A DNA stretch of 64,000 nucleotides, from the NCBI GenBank assembly GCA_016711825.1, contig JADJSG010000004.1:248001-312000 (forward strand), read 5' to 3'. The position numbers and the translations under genes were made by a program. Below are positions 1 through 8,759 of the stretch, one piece after another. Source of the DNA: Bacteroidota bacterium. GTDB lineage: Bacteria; Bacteroidota; Bacteroidia; Chitinophagales; Chitinophagaceae. Positions within the stretch are counted from its first letter, which is position 1, and each line of letters starts with the position of its first letter. The notes under the pieces were generated by a model. That model did not search any database. It saw only the letters and a list, made by a program, of their open reading frames with translations, and was not told where the DNA came from.

Positions 1-1070
1 ATTCTCACGTCATTATTTCTTACGCCATTATTTCGAATTACATTGCCATTATTTCGTACATCGTTTTCTTTTACGGTGTTATTACGATTACCCATTTGGT
101 TGTTATTCACATCAACATTTTTTACATTTCCATTGCGAATGCCTTCATTTCTTCCATCGTAATTTCTTTCTGTATTATTTCGGATGATGTCACCTTTTGT
201 ATTTCCCTGAATTGGGGTACTTGTCATGTTTCTATAGTTGCCATTATTCACTTCCATTTGGCGGTTTCTGGTTCTAACAATATTTACGTTGCTATTCATC
301 GTAGTTCTTGGACCATATTTATAACCACCTCTGTTGCCACCATTATAACTTCCATTATAAAACCCATCCCAATATCCATTGTAATAACCGTTATTGTATC
401 CATTGTAATATCCATTGCCATATCCACCCCAACCATTATTCCAGCCATTACCCCATCCATTACCCCAGCCATTATTCCATCCGTTACCCCAGCCATTGCC
501 ACATCCCCAACCGGTATTCCAATTATTACCATAACCTCCATACCAGCCATTATTCCAATTATTACCCCAACCGCAACTGTTGCCCCAGCCATTATTCCAT
601 CTATTATAACCCCAGCCTATATTAAATCCCCAACCAGTATTCCAGTTATTCCATCCATAATTATTGTACCATGATGGATAATTGCAACTCCAATCCCACC
701 AATAAGGATCAGCATAAAAGCTACTATAATATCCGAAGTTAATCACCCAAAATGGACGATAAAAGCGTCTGATACGGGTTGCATAATAAAAATCATCGTC
801 GTTTCCATTATAGTAATCATCATTACCATCATATTGATAGCTACGAGATTGTTGACTTTGTTGCCCATCGTTATAATCATCAAGGTTATTATCATAATCA
901 CCCTCTGTTTGGTTATTTTGCTGGGTATTATTCTGGTTTTGCTGGGTATTATTCTGTTGTGAATTGTTATTTTGATTGCCATTGCTATACACATCATCAT
1001 ATGACTGTGCATTGACAGCCATACTACTAAGCATGATTCCCAGAATAAATGTGAGGATATTGTTTTTCAT
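1..1070 (-). CDS. Secreted W/G/N-repeat protein, 3' end outside window
   Basis: Reading the minus strand from the ATG at 1070 gives an open frame of 356 codons that leaves the window without a stop. It begins with a signal peptide (MKNNILTFILGIMLSSMAVNAQ). An N/Q/D-rich stretch follows to about residue 95, then a basic RIRRFYRPFW segment. Next is a long tract of GWGNGWNN-like units, roughly residues 130-245, followed by NGYYNGY units and an N/R/V-rich tail. Such low-complexity proteins occur in Bacteroidota, but I do not recognise a named family or function. Export is inferred from the signal peptide. Because of the repeats, the antisense strand and other frames also stay open here, but they look like artefacts. 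The gene is divergent from proS, and no clear promoter could be fixed in the AT-rich 230-bp gap. Confidence 0.8.
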   Translation of the reverse strand, partial: MKNNILTFILGIMLSSMAVNAQSYDDVYSNGNQNNNSQQNNTQQNQNNTQQNNQTEGDYDNNLDDYNDGQQSQQSRSYQYDGNDDYYNGNDDDFYYATRIRRFYRPFWVINFGYYSSFYADPYWWDWSCNYPSWYNNYGWNNWNTGWGFNIGWGYNRWNNGWGNSCGWGNNWNNGWYGGYGNNWNTGWGCGNGWGNGWNNGWGNGWGNGWNNGWGGYGNGYYNGYNNGYYNGYWDGFYNGSYNGGNRGGYKYGPRTTMNSNVNIVRTRNRQMEVNNGNYRNMTSTPIQGNTKGDIIRNNTERNYDGRNEGIRNGNVKNVDVNNNQMGNRNNTVKENDVRNNGNVIRNNGVRNNDVR

Positions 1071-1328
1071 TTTTAAAGATTTAAATTTTAAAAAAATTAA
1101 TGACGATTACTTTTTCGAAATTACGTCTTTTGACTGATGTATAATTAAAAAGTTAATAATTTAAACCATTTAAACTTAGTATTAACAAATGACGATATTT
1201 AAAAAAAATCATCATTAAAAAAGTATGATTTGAACAATCAAAATATGCATAAAAAATAGATTCCTTGATTTTCTTCCAATACCCATAAAGATTCAGTTAT
1301 TTTGCGCATTCAAAAACAACAACTTTTT

Positions 1329-2807
1329 ATGGCGAAGGAAATTACATCACGTAGTGAAGATTATAGTAAATGGTATAACGATTTAGTGTTAAAAGCAGGA
1401 CTGGCCGATTATAGTGCAGTGCGTGGATGCATGGTTATCAAACCTTATGGCTATGCCATTTGGGAGAACATGAGAGATGTATTAGACAAAAAATTTAAAG
1501 AAACAGGTCATGAAAATGCTTATTTCCCCTTGTTTGTACCAAAAAGCTTGTTTGAGGCAGAAGAAAAAAACGCAGAAGGATTTGCCAAAGAATGTGCAGT
1601 AGTGACTCATTACCGTTTAAAAAACGACATTAATAACCCAGGTAAATTAATCGTAGATCCAGAGGCAAAACTTGAAGAAGAACTCGTTGTACGCCCTACC
1701 TCTGAAGCCATCATTTGGAATACCTATAAAACTTGGATACAGTCATACAGAGACCTACCTATATTGATTAATCAATGGGCCAATGTAGTGAGATGGGAAA
1801 TGCGTACACGACTTTTTCTACGTACGGCCGAATTTCTTTGGCAAGAAGGCCACACTGCACATGCTACCCAAGAAGAAGCATTGATTGAAACGAAACAAAT
1901 GCTCGAGGTGTATGCTGATTTTGCAGAATCGTGGATGGCTATGCCAGTGGTAAAAGGCGTAAAAAGTGAAAATGAACGATTTGCAGGGGCTCTTGACACC
2001 TATTGTATAGAGGCTCTCATGCAAGATGGCAAAGCTCTGCAGGCAGGCACTTCACACTTCCTTGGTCAAAATTTTGCCAAGGCATTTGATGTAAAATTTG
2101 TGAATAAAGAAAATAAAAGTGAATTTGTATGGGCTACCTCATGGGGTGTTTCTACACGTTTAATAGGTGCACTCGTGATGGCGCATAGCGATGATGACGG
2201 ATTAATACTCCCACCTAAATTAGCTCCTATACAAGTTGTTATAGTTCCCATTTATAAAGGAGAAGCAACGCAACCTATCATAGATGAAAAAGCGAAAGGA
2301 ATCCTTGATGCATTGAAAGCAAAAGGCATTAAAGTAAAGTTTGACAACAATGACCAAACACGACCAGGCTGGAAGTTTGCTGAATACGAAATGAAAGGTG
2401 TACCTATTCGCATAGCATTAGGCGCACGCGATATTGAAAACAATGTGGCAGAAATTGCCCGCCGCGATACCAAAGAAAAAAACTCGGTAAGTTTAGATGG
2501 ATTAGCTGACTATATTGAAAAATTACTGGAAGAAATCCAATTAAATATATACACCAAAGCGCTCCATTTTAGAAATGAGAGCATTACAGAAGTAGATCAT
2601 TGGGACGACTTTTTACAAGTATTAAATACAAAAGGTGGATTTGTAAGCGCTCATTGGGATGGCACAAGCGAAACAGAAGATAAAATCAAAGAAATGAGCA
2701 AGGCAACCATCAGATGTATCCCTTTTGACAACAAACAAGAATTAGGTAAATGCATTTTGAGTGGAAAAGAAAGTAAAGAACGTGTATTGTTTGCGAGGGC
2801 CTATTAA
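1329..2807 (+). CDS. proS: Proline--tRNA ligase (short archaeal/eukaryal type)
   Basis: This enzyme charges tRNA-Pro with proline in the cytoplasm. Class II synthetase motifs are visible: motif 1 around GCMVIKPYGYAIWENM, motif 2 with VVRWEMRTRLFLRTAEF followed by WQEGHTAH, and motif 3 with WGVSTRLIGALVMAHSDDDG. An anticodon-binding domain (IQVVIVPIYKG onward) and a C-terminal extension follow. The 492-aa length and the absence of an inserted editing domain fit the archaeal/eukaryal-like ProRS usual in Bacteroidota. I chose the ATG at 1329 (MAKEITSRSEDYS). The same frame is open to a TTG at 1302, but those nine extra residues are not typical. A TATTTTG element just upstream of 1302 resembles a -7 box. 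Confidence 0.95.
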   Translation: MAKEITSRSEDYSKWYNDLVLKAGLADYSAVRGCMVIKPYGYAIWENMRDVLDKKFKETGHENAYFPLFVPKSLFEAEEKNAEGFAKECAVVTHYRLKNDINNPGKLIVDPEAKLEEELVVRPTSEAIIWNTYKTWIQSYRDLPILINQWANVVRWEMRTRLFLRTAEFLWQEGHTAHATQEEALIETKQMLEVYADFAESWMAMPVVKGVKSENERFAGALDTYCIEALMQDGKALQAGTSHFLGQNFAKAFDVKFVNKENKSEFVWATSWGVSTRLIGALVMAHSDDDGLILPPKLAPIQVVIVPIYKGEATQPIIDEKAKGILDALKAKGIKVKFDNNDQTRPGWKFAEYEMKGVPIRIALGARDIENNVAEIARRDTKEKNSVSLDGLADYIEKLLEEIQLNIYTKALHFRNESITEVDHWDDFLQVLNTKGGFVSAHWDGTSETEDKIKEMSKATIRCIPFDNKQELGKCILSGKESKERVLFARAY

Positions 2808-2944
2808 ATAGCAAACTTTAATAGATTAAAGCAATGGCATTTCCTTTAAAGCTATTGGGTATAGGAATTTAGTAATAATTTGTGGAAAAGTGATGCATAA
2901 ATATCATTTAAATTTTCTTTCTTTTACATTCAAATCAGCAAGCT

Positions 2945-3340
2945 ATGGAAAATATGGAGATAGAAACAAATCAGCTTCATGATAATATGGCCAAGAGTGC
3001 AAAATGGGCACGATATTTAGCTTATATTACCTTTGCAAGTGTAGGTTTGAGTTTTTTACAATTGATATTTGGCATTATTGCAAATAAAGGGAGTATAGCT
3101 AGTACCGTATTTAGCTTTATCATCTCTACAGTAATCACCACTATTCTGGCGATGAATCTGCTTAATTTTTCAAAGAATATTCACCTTGGATTGTTTAACA
3201 AAGATCATTTGTATTTCACCCAAGCACTAACACACCTAAAGAATTATTTTCTGGTTATTGGCGTGATTTTTCTTATTTTATTGGGCTTGTTGGCATTATT
3301 CTTTTTAGTTTTCACCATCGTAATCATTGCTAGATTTTAA
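2945..3340 (+). CDS. Small membrane protein, DUF5362-like (copy 1)
   Basis: A 131-aa protein with a short hydrophilic N-terminus and about four predicted membrane segments (near residues 24-48, 52-74, 98-118 and the C-terminal hydrophobic run). The arrangement resembles the DUF5362 family of Bacteroidota membrane proteins, with a KWARYL motif before the first helix and an FTQALTHLKNYF segment before the third. The next gene, 11 bp downstream, has the same plan (KWSRFI; LIDAFTYLKKYI), so the two look like a tandem duplication. Function is unknown. Confidence 0.75.
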   Translation: MENMEIETNQLHDNMAKSAKWARYLAYITFASVGLSFLQLIFGIIANKGSIASTVFSFIISTVITTILAMNLLNFSKNIHLGLFNKDHLYFTQALTHLKNYFLVIGVIFLILLGLLALFFLVFTIVIIARF

Positions 3341-3351
3341 TTTAAACAAAT

Positions 3352-3822
3352 ATGGAAAACGAACCTTTAGCTTCTAATACATTTTCCTTAGATATTGCAG
3401 GAAAAGAACAGCTGCAAAACATTGGTAAATGGTCAAGGTTTATCGGTGTTGTATTTATTATTTTTGGCTCTATATTGTTATTGGCCACAGTATTACTATT
3501 GGCTAATTTCGAAGCACTGATGACTGAAATCATCAAGTTGAATGGAATTGATGAGGAAATGATTGATATGTTAGAAAAAGGAGGGAAATACTTTATTGCA
3601 TTCGCCTTGGTATTAAGTTCAGTGATATTATTTATTAATGGATTTTTATTATTTCGATTTGGCAGCAAAAGCAGTCATTATTTAGGCTCCCAAAGTGAAT
3701 ATTCACTGATAGATGCATTTACCTATTTGAAAAAATACATCTATTTTTCTTTTGTTTTAGCGTGTATTTCTGCCATATTATCTTTAATATCAACGATTGT
3801 ATTTTTTGGTGGCACCCACTAA
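3352..3822 (+). CDS. Small membrane protein, DUF5362-like (copy 2)
   Basis: A 156-aa membrane protein with the same architecture as its upstream neighbour: a KWSRF motif before the first helix, helices near residues 30-48, 82-105 and 128-150, and an amphipathic AFTYLKKYIYFS segment matching ALTHLKNYFLVI in copy 1. A charged loop (DEEMIDMLEKGGK) separates the helices. It is probably co-transcribed with copy 1. Its stop codon overlaps the stop codon of the convergent TraB/GumN gene, so no separate terminator is visible between them. Function is unknown. Confidence 0.75.
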   Translation: MENEPLASNTFSLDIAGKEQLQNIGKWSRFIGVVFIIFGSILLLATVLLLANFEALMTEIIKLNGIDEEMIDMLEKGGKYFIAFALVLSSVILFINGFLLFRFGSKSSHYLGSQSEYSLIDAFTYLKKYIYFSFVLACISAILSLISTIVFFGGTH

Positions 3823-4712
3823 TTATTAACAGCCACCACTTCATACCCTTTATCTCTGAGTAACTGTATAACGCCTTGTTTACCCGCTAAGTGACCTGCC
3901 CCAACTGCTACAAAACACGATGATTCTTTCATCAAAACAGGTAATTTTTCTACCCAGTCTTTATTTCGATTATTGATCAAAGCATCTTCCTGATGTTGAA
4001 ATTCTTTCGATGATAATATTATATCATGAAGCTGTTCAATTTGTTGGTTTTTATACGCCAACACCATTTGATCCTGCATTTTATTATCTTTTTCAATATC
4101 TTCAATACCTTCCAATAGTATTTTTTTGATTTCTTCATCTTTCATATCATCAAATATTTTCATTTGGGCTAGGCTTGTTTCTAAACCTGCTACACTCATA
4201 TGATGTTCTTTACTCAACTCCAAGAGATTCATTTCATACGAAGCCGTGTTTTCGCATTCAAAACTTTTTTGTGCAATCAACGAAAGTAAAATCAATGGTT
4301 TCAAATTTTGGAATAAGGATGCATCAATACCAATATGGGTTTTTAACTTTTGCGAAAAAGCTTCATATTCTGCTTCATCTTTAAAAAAGTTTTTGAGCTC
4401 TTTACCTGCTGGTAACATCATACTTTGTTGATATTGCGCTACGGTATTAGGGTCGCTTAGATTTATTTCGAGCAAAAGTTTTTCACATCCTATCAAAGCA
4501 TCTTTCATGGTTTGGTTAAAAAAATAATCCTGATTACAAATCATATGTATCGTTCCAAAAAGATAGGAAGGTTTGTTTAGCCCTTTACCTGAAATTTTCC
4601 AAAGCAGACTATTTGGTAGTTTGGAAGCACTCTTCTCTGCAGGTTGTGCCATAAGGGAAACTGAAAAAAACTGAGTGATTAAACCGACAAGCAGTAAGAT
4701 ACGTTTATACAT
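3819..4712 (-). CDS. TraB/GumN family protein
   Basis: A 297-aa secreted protein with an N-terminal signal peptide (cleavage likely after SLMAQ). Hallmarks of the TraB/GumN family (related to the Tiki metalloprotease fold) are present: LFGTIHM near residue 51, GLET near residue 176, and near the C-terminus RNKDWVEKL followed by VAVGAGHLAGKQGVIQLLRDKG. In the family the paired GxxH motifs and the conserved RN..W are thought to form a metal-dependent hydrolase site, but the bacterial members' substrate is not established. It is the last gene of a closely spaced minus-strand run (methyltransferase, PAP2, ZIP, this gene). Confidence 0.88.
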   Translation of the reverse strand: MYKRILLLVGLITQFFSVSLMAQPAEKSASKLPNSLLWKISGKGLNKPSYLFGTIHMICNQDYFFNQTMKDALIGCEKLLLEINLSDPNTVAQYQQSMMLPAGKELKNFFKDEAEYEAFSQKLKTHIGIDASLFQNLKPLILLSLIAQKSFECENTASYEMNLLELSKEHHMSVAGLETSLAQMKIFDDMKDEEIKKILLEGIEDIEKDNKMQDQMVLAYKNQQIEQLHDIILSSKEFQHQEDALINNRNKDWVEKLPVLMKESSCFVAVGAGHLAGKQGVIQLLRDKGYEVVAVNN

Positions 4713-4744
4713 AAAAAAGTTTTGTACTAGTTTGAAAATTTACA

Positions 4745-5473
4745 TTAATGAAAGTGTAATAATAATGTAGCTAGTGCAAATCCTAAGCCAAGCATGACTG
4801 CAATGACTTTTTGTCGGCTCAACTGATGATGTTTGGTCCCACTTTCGTATAGTATAGTAGTAGAAATATGTAAAAAAGCACCTGCTACAATAGGAATAAT
4901 GTAAACCAATTGGTTCGAAACAAAGTAGAATTTTTGTCCGAAATACATTGCCAAAATGCCTGAAATAGGTGATGCCAGGGCAAAAAGCACGATTAGCATC
5001 CATTTATTTTTTTTAATATCAGCAATAAAAAGTAAAGTACTTAAGGTAATTGCTTCTGGTATTTTGTGGGCGGCGATGGCTAAAAAAATTGAAGGTGTAG
5101 TACTACTTGATTGATAACTAAAACCCAAAGGAATACCCTCCATGATGGCATGTATGATTAAGCCAACAAAAATCGGTGTAACCGCATGTTGGGTGATATT
5201 ATGTTCATGTACATGACCATGTTCAATACCATGTGAAATGCGTTGCAAACCTAATTGTAATAAAAACCCTGCTAAAATATAAATCCCTGCTTTTTCACCT
5301 AATTCATGAAACACTTCAGGCATTAAATGCAAAAAAGTAATGGCCAGTAAGAACGCTCCTGAAAAAGCCAACATCAACATCATCCAGGCACTGTTAAACT
5401 TTTTGAACAATACAGGAATCATACTTCCGATAAGCGTTAATACAAAAAGCAACAACAGGTAAATCCAAATCAT
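4745..5473 (-). CDS. ZIP family metal transporter
   Basis: A 242-aa polytopic inner-membrane protein. The ZIP signature helices are visible: HAIMEGIPLGFSYQ (helix IV, with metal-binding His and Glu) and AAHKIPEAITLSTLL (helix V, HKxPE). A His-rich cytoplasmic loop (HGIEHGHVHEHN) lies just before helix IV, as in many ZIP proteins. The role is divalent cation uptake or efflux, probably zinc. The exact metal cannot be told from sequence. It lies 18 bp downstream of the PAP2 gene and is likely part of the same transcript. Confidence 0.9.
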   Translation of the reverse strand: MIWIYLLLLFVLTLIGSMIPVLFKKFNSAWMMLMLAFSGAFLLAITFLHLMPEVFHELGEKAGIYILAGFLLQLGLQRISHGIEHGHVHEHNITQHAVTPIFVGLIIHAIMEGIPLGFSYQSSSTTPSIFLAIAAHKIPEAITLSTLLFIADIKKNKWMLIVLFALASPISGILAMYFGQKFYFVSNQLVYIIPIVAGAFLHISTTILYESGTKHHQLSRQKVIAVMLGLGFALATLLLHFH

Positions 5474-5491
5474 AAGAAATGCAAAAGTAAT

Positions 5492-6055
5492 TTAAATCAA
5501 AGACACTTTTTGATTAAAATAAATAGCAATGAGTTTAGCAATGATAACACCCAACAAGGCCCCACCAAAAATATCAAATGGATAATGCACCCCCACATAT
5601 ACTTGTGCAAAACAAATAAGCAAGGCCCATGCAATAGCGAAAAATTTTACATATTTATATTGATTGCCCAGCGTAAAAATTATAAAAAATGACAACCCGA
5701 AATGATTGGTAGCATGAGAAGATGGAAAACTATATCCACTGCCACATTGTACCACTTTGTGAATAATAAAAGCAAGCGATTCATCATTACAAGGTCTGAT
5801 ACGCTGTACCCAGTTTTTAATAAAATGCGCACTGATATAATCACAAAAAACAAATGTCATAAAAAAGAACAAACACCAGATGAGGCCCTTTTGATTAAAG
5901 GTTGACCACATCCAAACGAGTAAAAACAAATAAACAGGTGCCCAAAAGTAGGGAATGCGTAACAAAGGCATCAGGGCATCAAAGAAAGAATTACTCATAC
6001 TTACATGTATGAGCTTAAAAAGAATTAAATCTATATGTTTAAAAACGTTAATCAA
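5492..6055 (-). CDS. PAP2 superfamily phosphatase
   Basis: A 187-aa membrane protein with the three phosphatase motifs of the PAP2 / acid phosphatase superfamily: KNWVQRIRP (KxxxxxxRP), SFPSSHATN (PSxH variant with the catalytic His) and VYVGVHYPFDIFGG (final His and Asp). Membrane helices surround the motifs. Family members dephosphorylate lipid or isoprenoid phosphates such as undecaprenyl pyrophosphate or phosphatidic acid at the membrane surface. The substrate here is not determined by the sequence. One base separates it from the upstream methyltransferase gene. Confidence 0.9.
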   Translation of the reverse strand: MINVFKHIDLILFKLIHVSMSNSFFDALMPLLRIPYFWAPVYLFLLVWMWSTFNQKGLIWCLFFFMTFVFCDYISAHFIKNWVQRIRPCNDESLAFIIHKVVQCGSGYSFPSSHATNHFGLSFFIIFTLGNQYKYVKFFAIAWALLICFAQVYVGVHYPFDIFGGALLGVIIAKLIAIYFNQKVSLI

Positions 6056-6056
6056 A

Positions 6057-6794
6057 TTATTTTTGAAATATTAAAATCATACGGGGTGAATGTTGTTCAT
6101 TATAAGAATCTAACTGATAATTACCATAAGTAGCTATAAGTTTTAAACCAAAATTAGCAAACAAATCGGTTAATTGCATCATTGTAAAACAATTTACACT
6201 TTCCTGAAAATGCAATTGCTTATCGCCGTCTGCAATGGAAATATCTTTTATAAATTTATTGTTCATAAATTTTCGTTCAATCCTAAATGTCACATCACCT
6301 TTTACAATCGTTTCCTGTTTGTTTAAAGCTATATTATCAATCGCATGATTTTTATTTACAAAATCGATGAGAAACTTTCCTTGTGGTTTCAATGCCGCTA
6401 TAATACTCTTGGCTGCTGACACATGCTCATTTTGATTTTTAAAATACCCAAAACTGGTAAATAAATTGCAGACATAATCATAGTAATTGGTTCGAAAAAT
6501 ATTTCTCATATCATGCACATAAAAATGCAAAAAAGCTGTTTCGCTTTGCAAGGCATATTCAATACTTTCCCTTGACAAATCAACCCCGGTAACATCTAAA
6601 CCATGGGCAGCAAAAGCTACAGAATGCCTTCCTTTGCCACAGGCTAAATCTAATAAGGTTTCATTCGGTTTTGTAGCCAAAACCTCTACACACTTTTCAA
6701 CAAATTGATTGGCCTCTTCTTCACTTCTATTTTTATAGAGTAAATGATAATAAGGAGAATCAAACCAGTCTTCAAACCATTCGTTTTGTATCAT
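6057..6794 (-). CDS. Class I SAM-dependent methyltransferase
   Basis: A 245-aa cytoplasmic protein with the Rossmann-type SAM-binding motif I (LLDLACGKGRHSVAFA), the acidic end of strand 2 (VTGVDLS), and later LIDFVN at strand 5. The order and spacing fit Methyltransf_25/11 class enzymes. The methyl acceptor is unknown. It heads the minus-strand run with the PAP2 and ZIP genes and is divergent from glmM, so a promoter for the run should lie between 6795 and about 6850. Confidence 0.87.
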   Translation of the reverse strand: MIQNEWFEDWFDSPYYHLLYKNRSEEEANQFVEKCVEVLATKPNETLLDLACGKGRHSVAFAAHGLDVTGVDLSRESIEYALQSETAFLHFYVHDMRNIFRTNYYDYVCNLFTSFGYFKNQNEHVSAAKSIIAALKPQGKFLIDFVNKNHAIDNIALNKQETIVKGDVTFRIERKFMNNKFIKDISIADGDKQLHFQESVNCFTMMQLTDLFANFGLKLIATYGNYQLDSYNEQHSPRMILIFQK

Positions 6795-6852
6795 TTTATT
6801 GTTTGTATTTTACAAATTGTAATGATATAACAAAAATGCAAAGTAAATATTA

Positions 6853-6860
6853 TAAATTTG
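6853..6860 (+). promoter_or_regulatory. Putative -7 box (TAnnTTTG) for glmM
   Basis: TAAATTTG matches the Bacteroidota -7 consensus exactly and is followed by CGCTC. No TTG at the ideal 17-23 bp spacing is visible upstream, so the call rests on the -7 element alone. If used, transcription would start near 6865, downstream of the only ATG candidate (6836). That favours the TTG start at 6881 for glmM. Confidence 0.5.
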
Positions 6861-6880
6861 CGCTCTTTAAAAAAAATACT

Positions 6881-8269
6881 TTGGCACTCATTAAATCAAT
6901 TTCAGGCATTAGAGGAACAATTGGCGGAAAACCCGATGAAGGTTTAACACCCATAGATATATTAAAATACAGTGCTGCATTTGGCAAATGGGTTATCGAG
7001 CAAACAAATAATCCAACAATTGTTATCGGTAGAGATGGTCGCATAAGTGGCGAAATGGTCAGAAATATCATTGTAAGCACTTTACAATCGATTGGCATAC
7101 ATGTAATAGATTTAGGCTTAACCACTACCCCAACTGTAGAGATGGCAGTCACGATGGAAAAAGCAGGTGGAGGAATCATCATCACAGCAAGTCACAATCC
7201 TAAAGAATGGAATGCGCTAAAGTTATTAAACAGCGCAGGTGAATTTATATCGGGAGCTGACGGCGAACAAGTGTTAAAAATGGGAAACAGCCTGGATTTT
7301 AATTTTGTGGATATCAACAAGCTGGGAACCATTTCTTTAAACGACACTTATCTTCAAAAACATATAGATTGTATATTAGCACACCCACTCGTTGATATAA
7401 AAGCCATTGCATTAAAGAAATTTAAAATTGTTGTGGATGGTATCAATAGTACTGGCGCTACCTATGTTCCATTTTTACTTAAAGCCCTTGGTGTGGAAGA
7501 TATTGAGGTGATCAATGCAGAAGTGAATGGAAAATTTGCCCATAATCCTGAGCCATTGCCCGATAATTTACTTGAAATTTCAAATACGGTCATCAAACAA
7601 AAAGCTGATTTGGGTATTGTGGTAGACCCCGATGTTGACCGATTGTGTTTTGTATGCGATGATGGGTCTATGTTTGGTGAAGAATACACCTTAGTATCAA
7701 TTGCCGATTATGTATTAAGTCATAAAAAAGGAAATACGGTATCGAATATGTCGAGTACTCGTGCCTTAAAAGATATTACCTTAAAACATGGTGGTGAGTA
7801 CTTTGCCAGTGCGGTGGGTGAAGTGAATGTAGTTACAAAAATGAAAGCTGTACAAGCAGTGATAGGTGGCGAAGGGAATGGTGGTATTATTGTACCAGAA
7901 TTACATTATGGCAGAGATGCCTTAATAGGCATTGCTTTATTTTTGAGTCATTTGGCTAAATATGGCAAGTCGATTACTGAATTGAGACGTACCTATCCAA
8001 ACTACTACATGTCGAAAAACAAAATAGAACTTCATGCAGAAGTAAACATTCAGAAAATTTTTGCTGGCATCAAGGATATTTACAAAAAACAACCCATCAA
8101 TACTGAAGATGGATTAAAAATAGAATTCGACAATGAATGGGTGCATTTACGCACTTCAAATACCGAACCTATTATTCGAATTTATACAGAAAGCACTTCA
8201 GAAATTACTGCTGACAATATAGCCAAAAAAATCATGATGGATATTCGTGAACTGATGAAAATGCAGTAA
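6881..8269 (+). CDS. glmM: Phosphoglucosamine mutase
   Basis: The enzyme interconverts glucosamine-6-phosphate and glucosamine-1-phosphate for UDP-GlcNAc and cell-wall synthesis. Alpha-D-phosphohexomutase motifs are present: SISGIRGTIGG at the N-terminus, the phosphoserine loop IITASHNPKEWNALK, the Mg-binding DPDVDRL, the sugar-binding GEGNGGI, and the phosphate-binding RTSNTEPIIRIYTE near the C-terminus. I place the start at a TTG (6881). This gives a family-typical N-terminus MALIKSISGIRG and 462 residues. An ATG at 6836 in frame would add 15 atypical residues and lies upstream of a likely -7 box. The symbol follows the usual bacterial role, but some Bacteroidota members are annotated simply as phosphomannomutase/phosphoglucomutase. 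Confidence 0.92.
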   Translation: MALIKSISGIRGTIGGKPDEGLTPIDILKYSAAFGKWVIEQTNNPTIVIGRDGRISGEMVRNIIVSTLQSIGIHVIDLGLTTTPTVEMAVTMEKAGGGIIITASHNPKEWNALKLLNSAGEFISGADGEQVLKMGNSLDFNFVDINKLGTISLNDTYLQKHIDCILAHPLVDIKAIALKKFKIVVDGINSTGATYVPFLLKALGVEDIEVINAEVNGKFAHNPEPLPDNLLEISNTVIKQKADLGIVVDPDVDRLCFVCDDGSMFGEEYTLVSIADYVLSHKKGNTVSNMSSTRALKDITLKHGGEYFASAVGEVNVVTKMKAVQAVIGGEGNGGIIVPELHYGRDALIGIALFLSHLAKYGKSITELRRTYPNYYMSKNKIELHAEVNIQKIFAGIKDIYKKQPINTEDGLKIEFDNEWVHLRTSNTEPIIRIYTESTSEITADNIAKKIMMDIRELMKMQ

Positions 8270-8339
8270 TAAATCAAGCCATTTTTTATGATTATTTTAA
8301 TAAAGAATACTCCTTTATTTTGAAAAATTTACACTATCA

Positions 8340-8684
8340 TTGCAACTTCTGAAAACCTCCGCTGTCATATTATTTTTTATTTTTAGTTTTATACTATTCG
8401 CTGGAACGAATAATATCGTCATATTGCTGGCTAAATTCATTCCAACTTCAGATTGTAAATTAGTGACTAACAAATTAAAAACGTCTTTGAATTCACTCAT
8501 GGAAGAAGAAAAATCTGAACATGATGAAGACGACTCAAATAGCAAAGTAATTGATTTGTATTGTGATCAAACTCAGCAACATATTATTCCATTTACCATG
8601 GCTTCGGCTGAGTATATAGCAAGCAATGACCTCATCATGAGTATCTACAAGCTGCCCATTTTCAATCCTCCACCAAATATCTAA
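8340..8684 (+). CDS. Small membrane-anchored protein upstream of sulP
   Basis: A 114-aa frame starting at TTG 8340, the only start I can support because no ATG lies in frame upstream. It begins with one hydrophobic helix (LLKTSAVILFFIFSFILFAG), followed by a Lys/Ser region, an acidic stretch (EEEKSEHDEDDSNS) and a proline-rich end. No family was recognised. It lies 75 bp before the SulP gene on the same strand and could be the first gene of the inorganic-carbon operon, perhaps as a small accessory protein. The weak start and lack of homology keep confidence moderate. Confidence 0.5.
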   Translation: MQLLKTSAVILFFIFSFILFAGTNNIVILLAKFIPTSDCKLVTNKLKTSLNSLMEEEKSEHDEDDSNSKVIDLYCDQTQQHIIPFTMASAEYIASNDLIMSIYKLPIFNPPPNI

Positions 8685-8759
8685 TTTTTTTTAGAAACCC
8701 CATTACACTTCAATATTGTTGTGTACTCTTCAGCTTTCGTCAAAAAAAATTAAATAAAA

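Noticed and set aside
96..1015. Long open frames on the plus strand and in other frames opposite the first gene
   Set aside because: They are shadows of the W/G/N-repeat gene on the minus strand. Their Ile/Pro/Thr- or His/Tyr-rich translations have no start signals or families, while the minus strand gives a signal peptide and a continuous frame.
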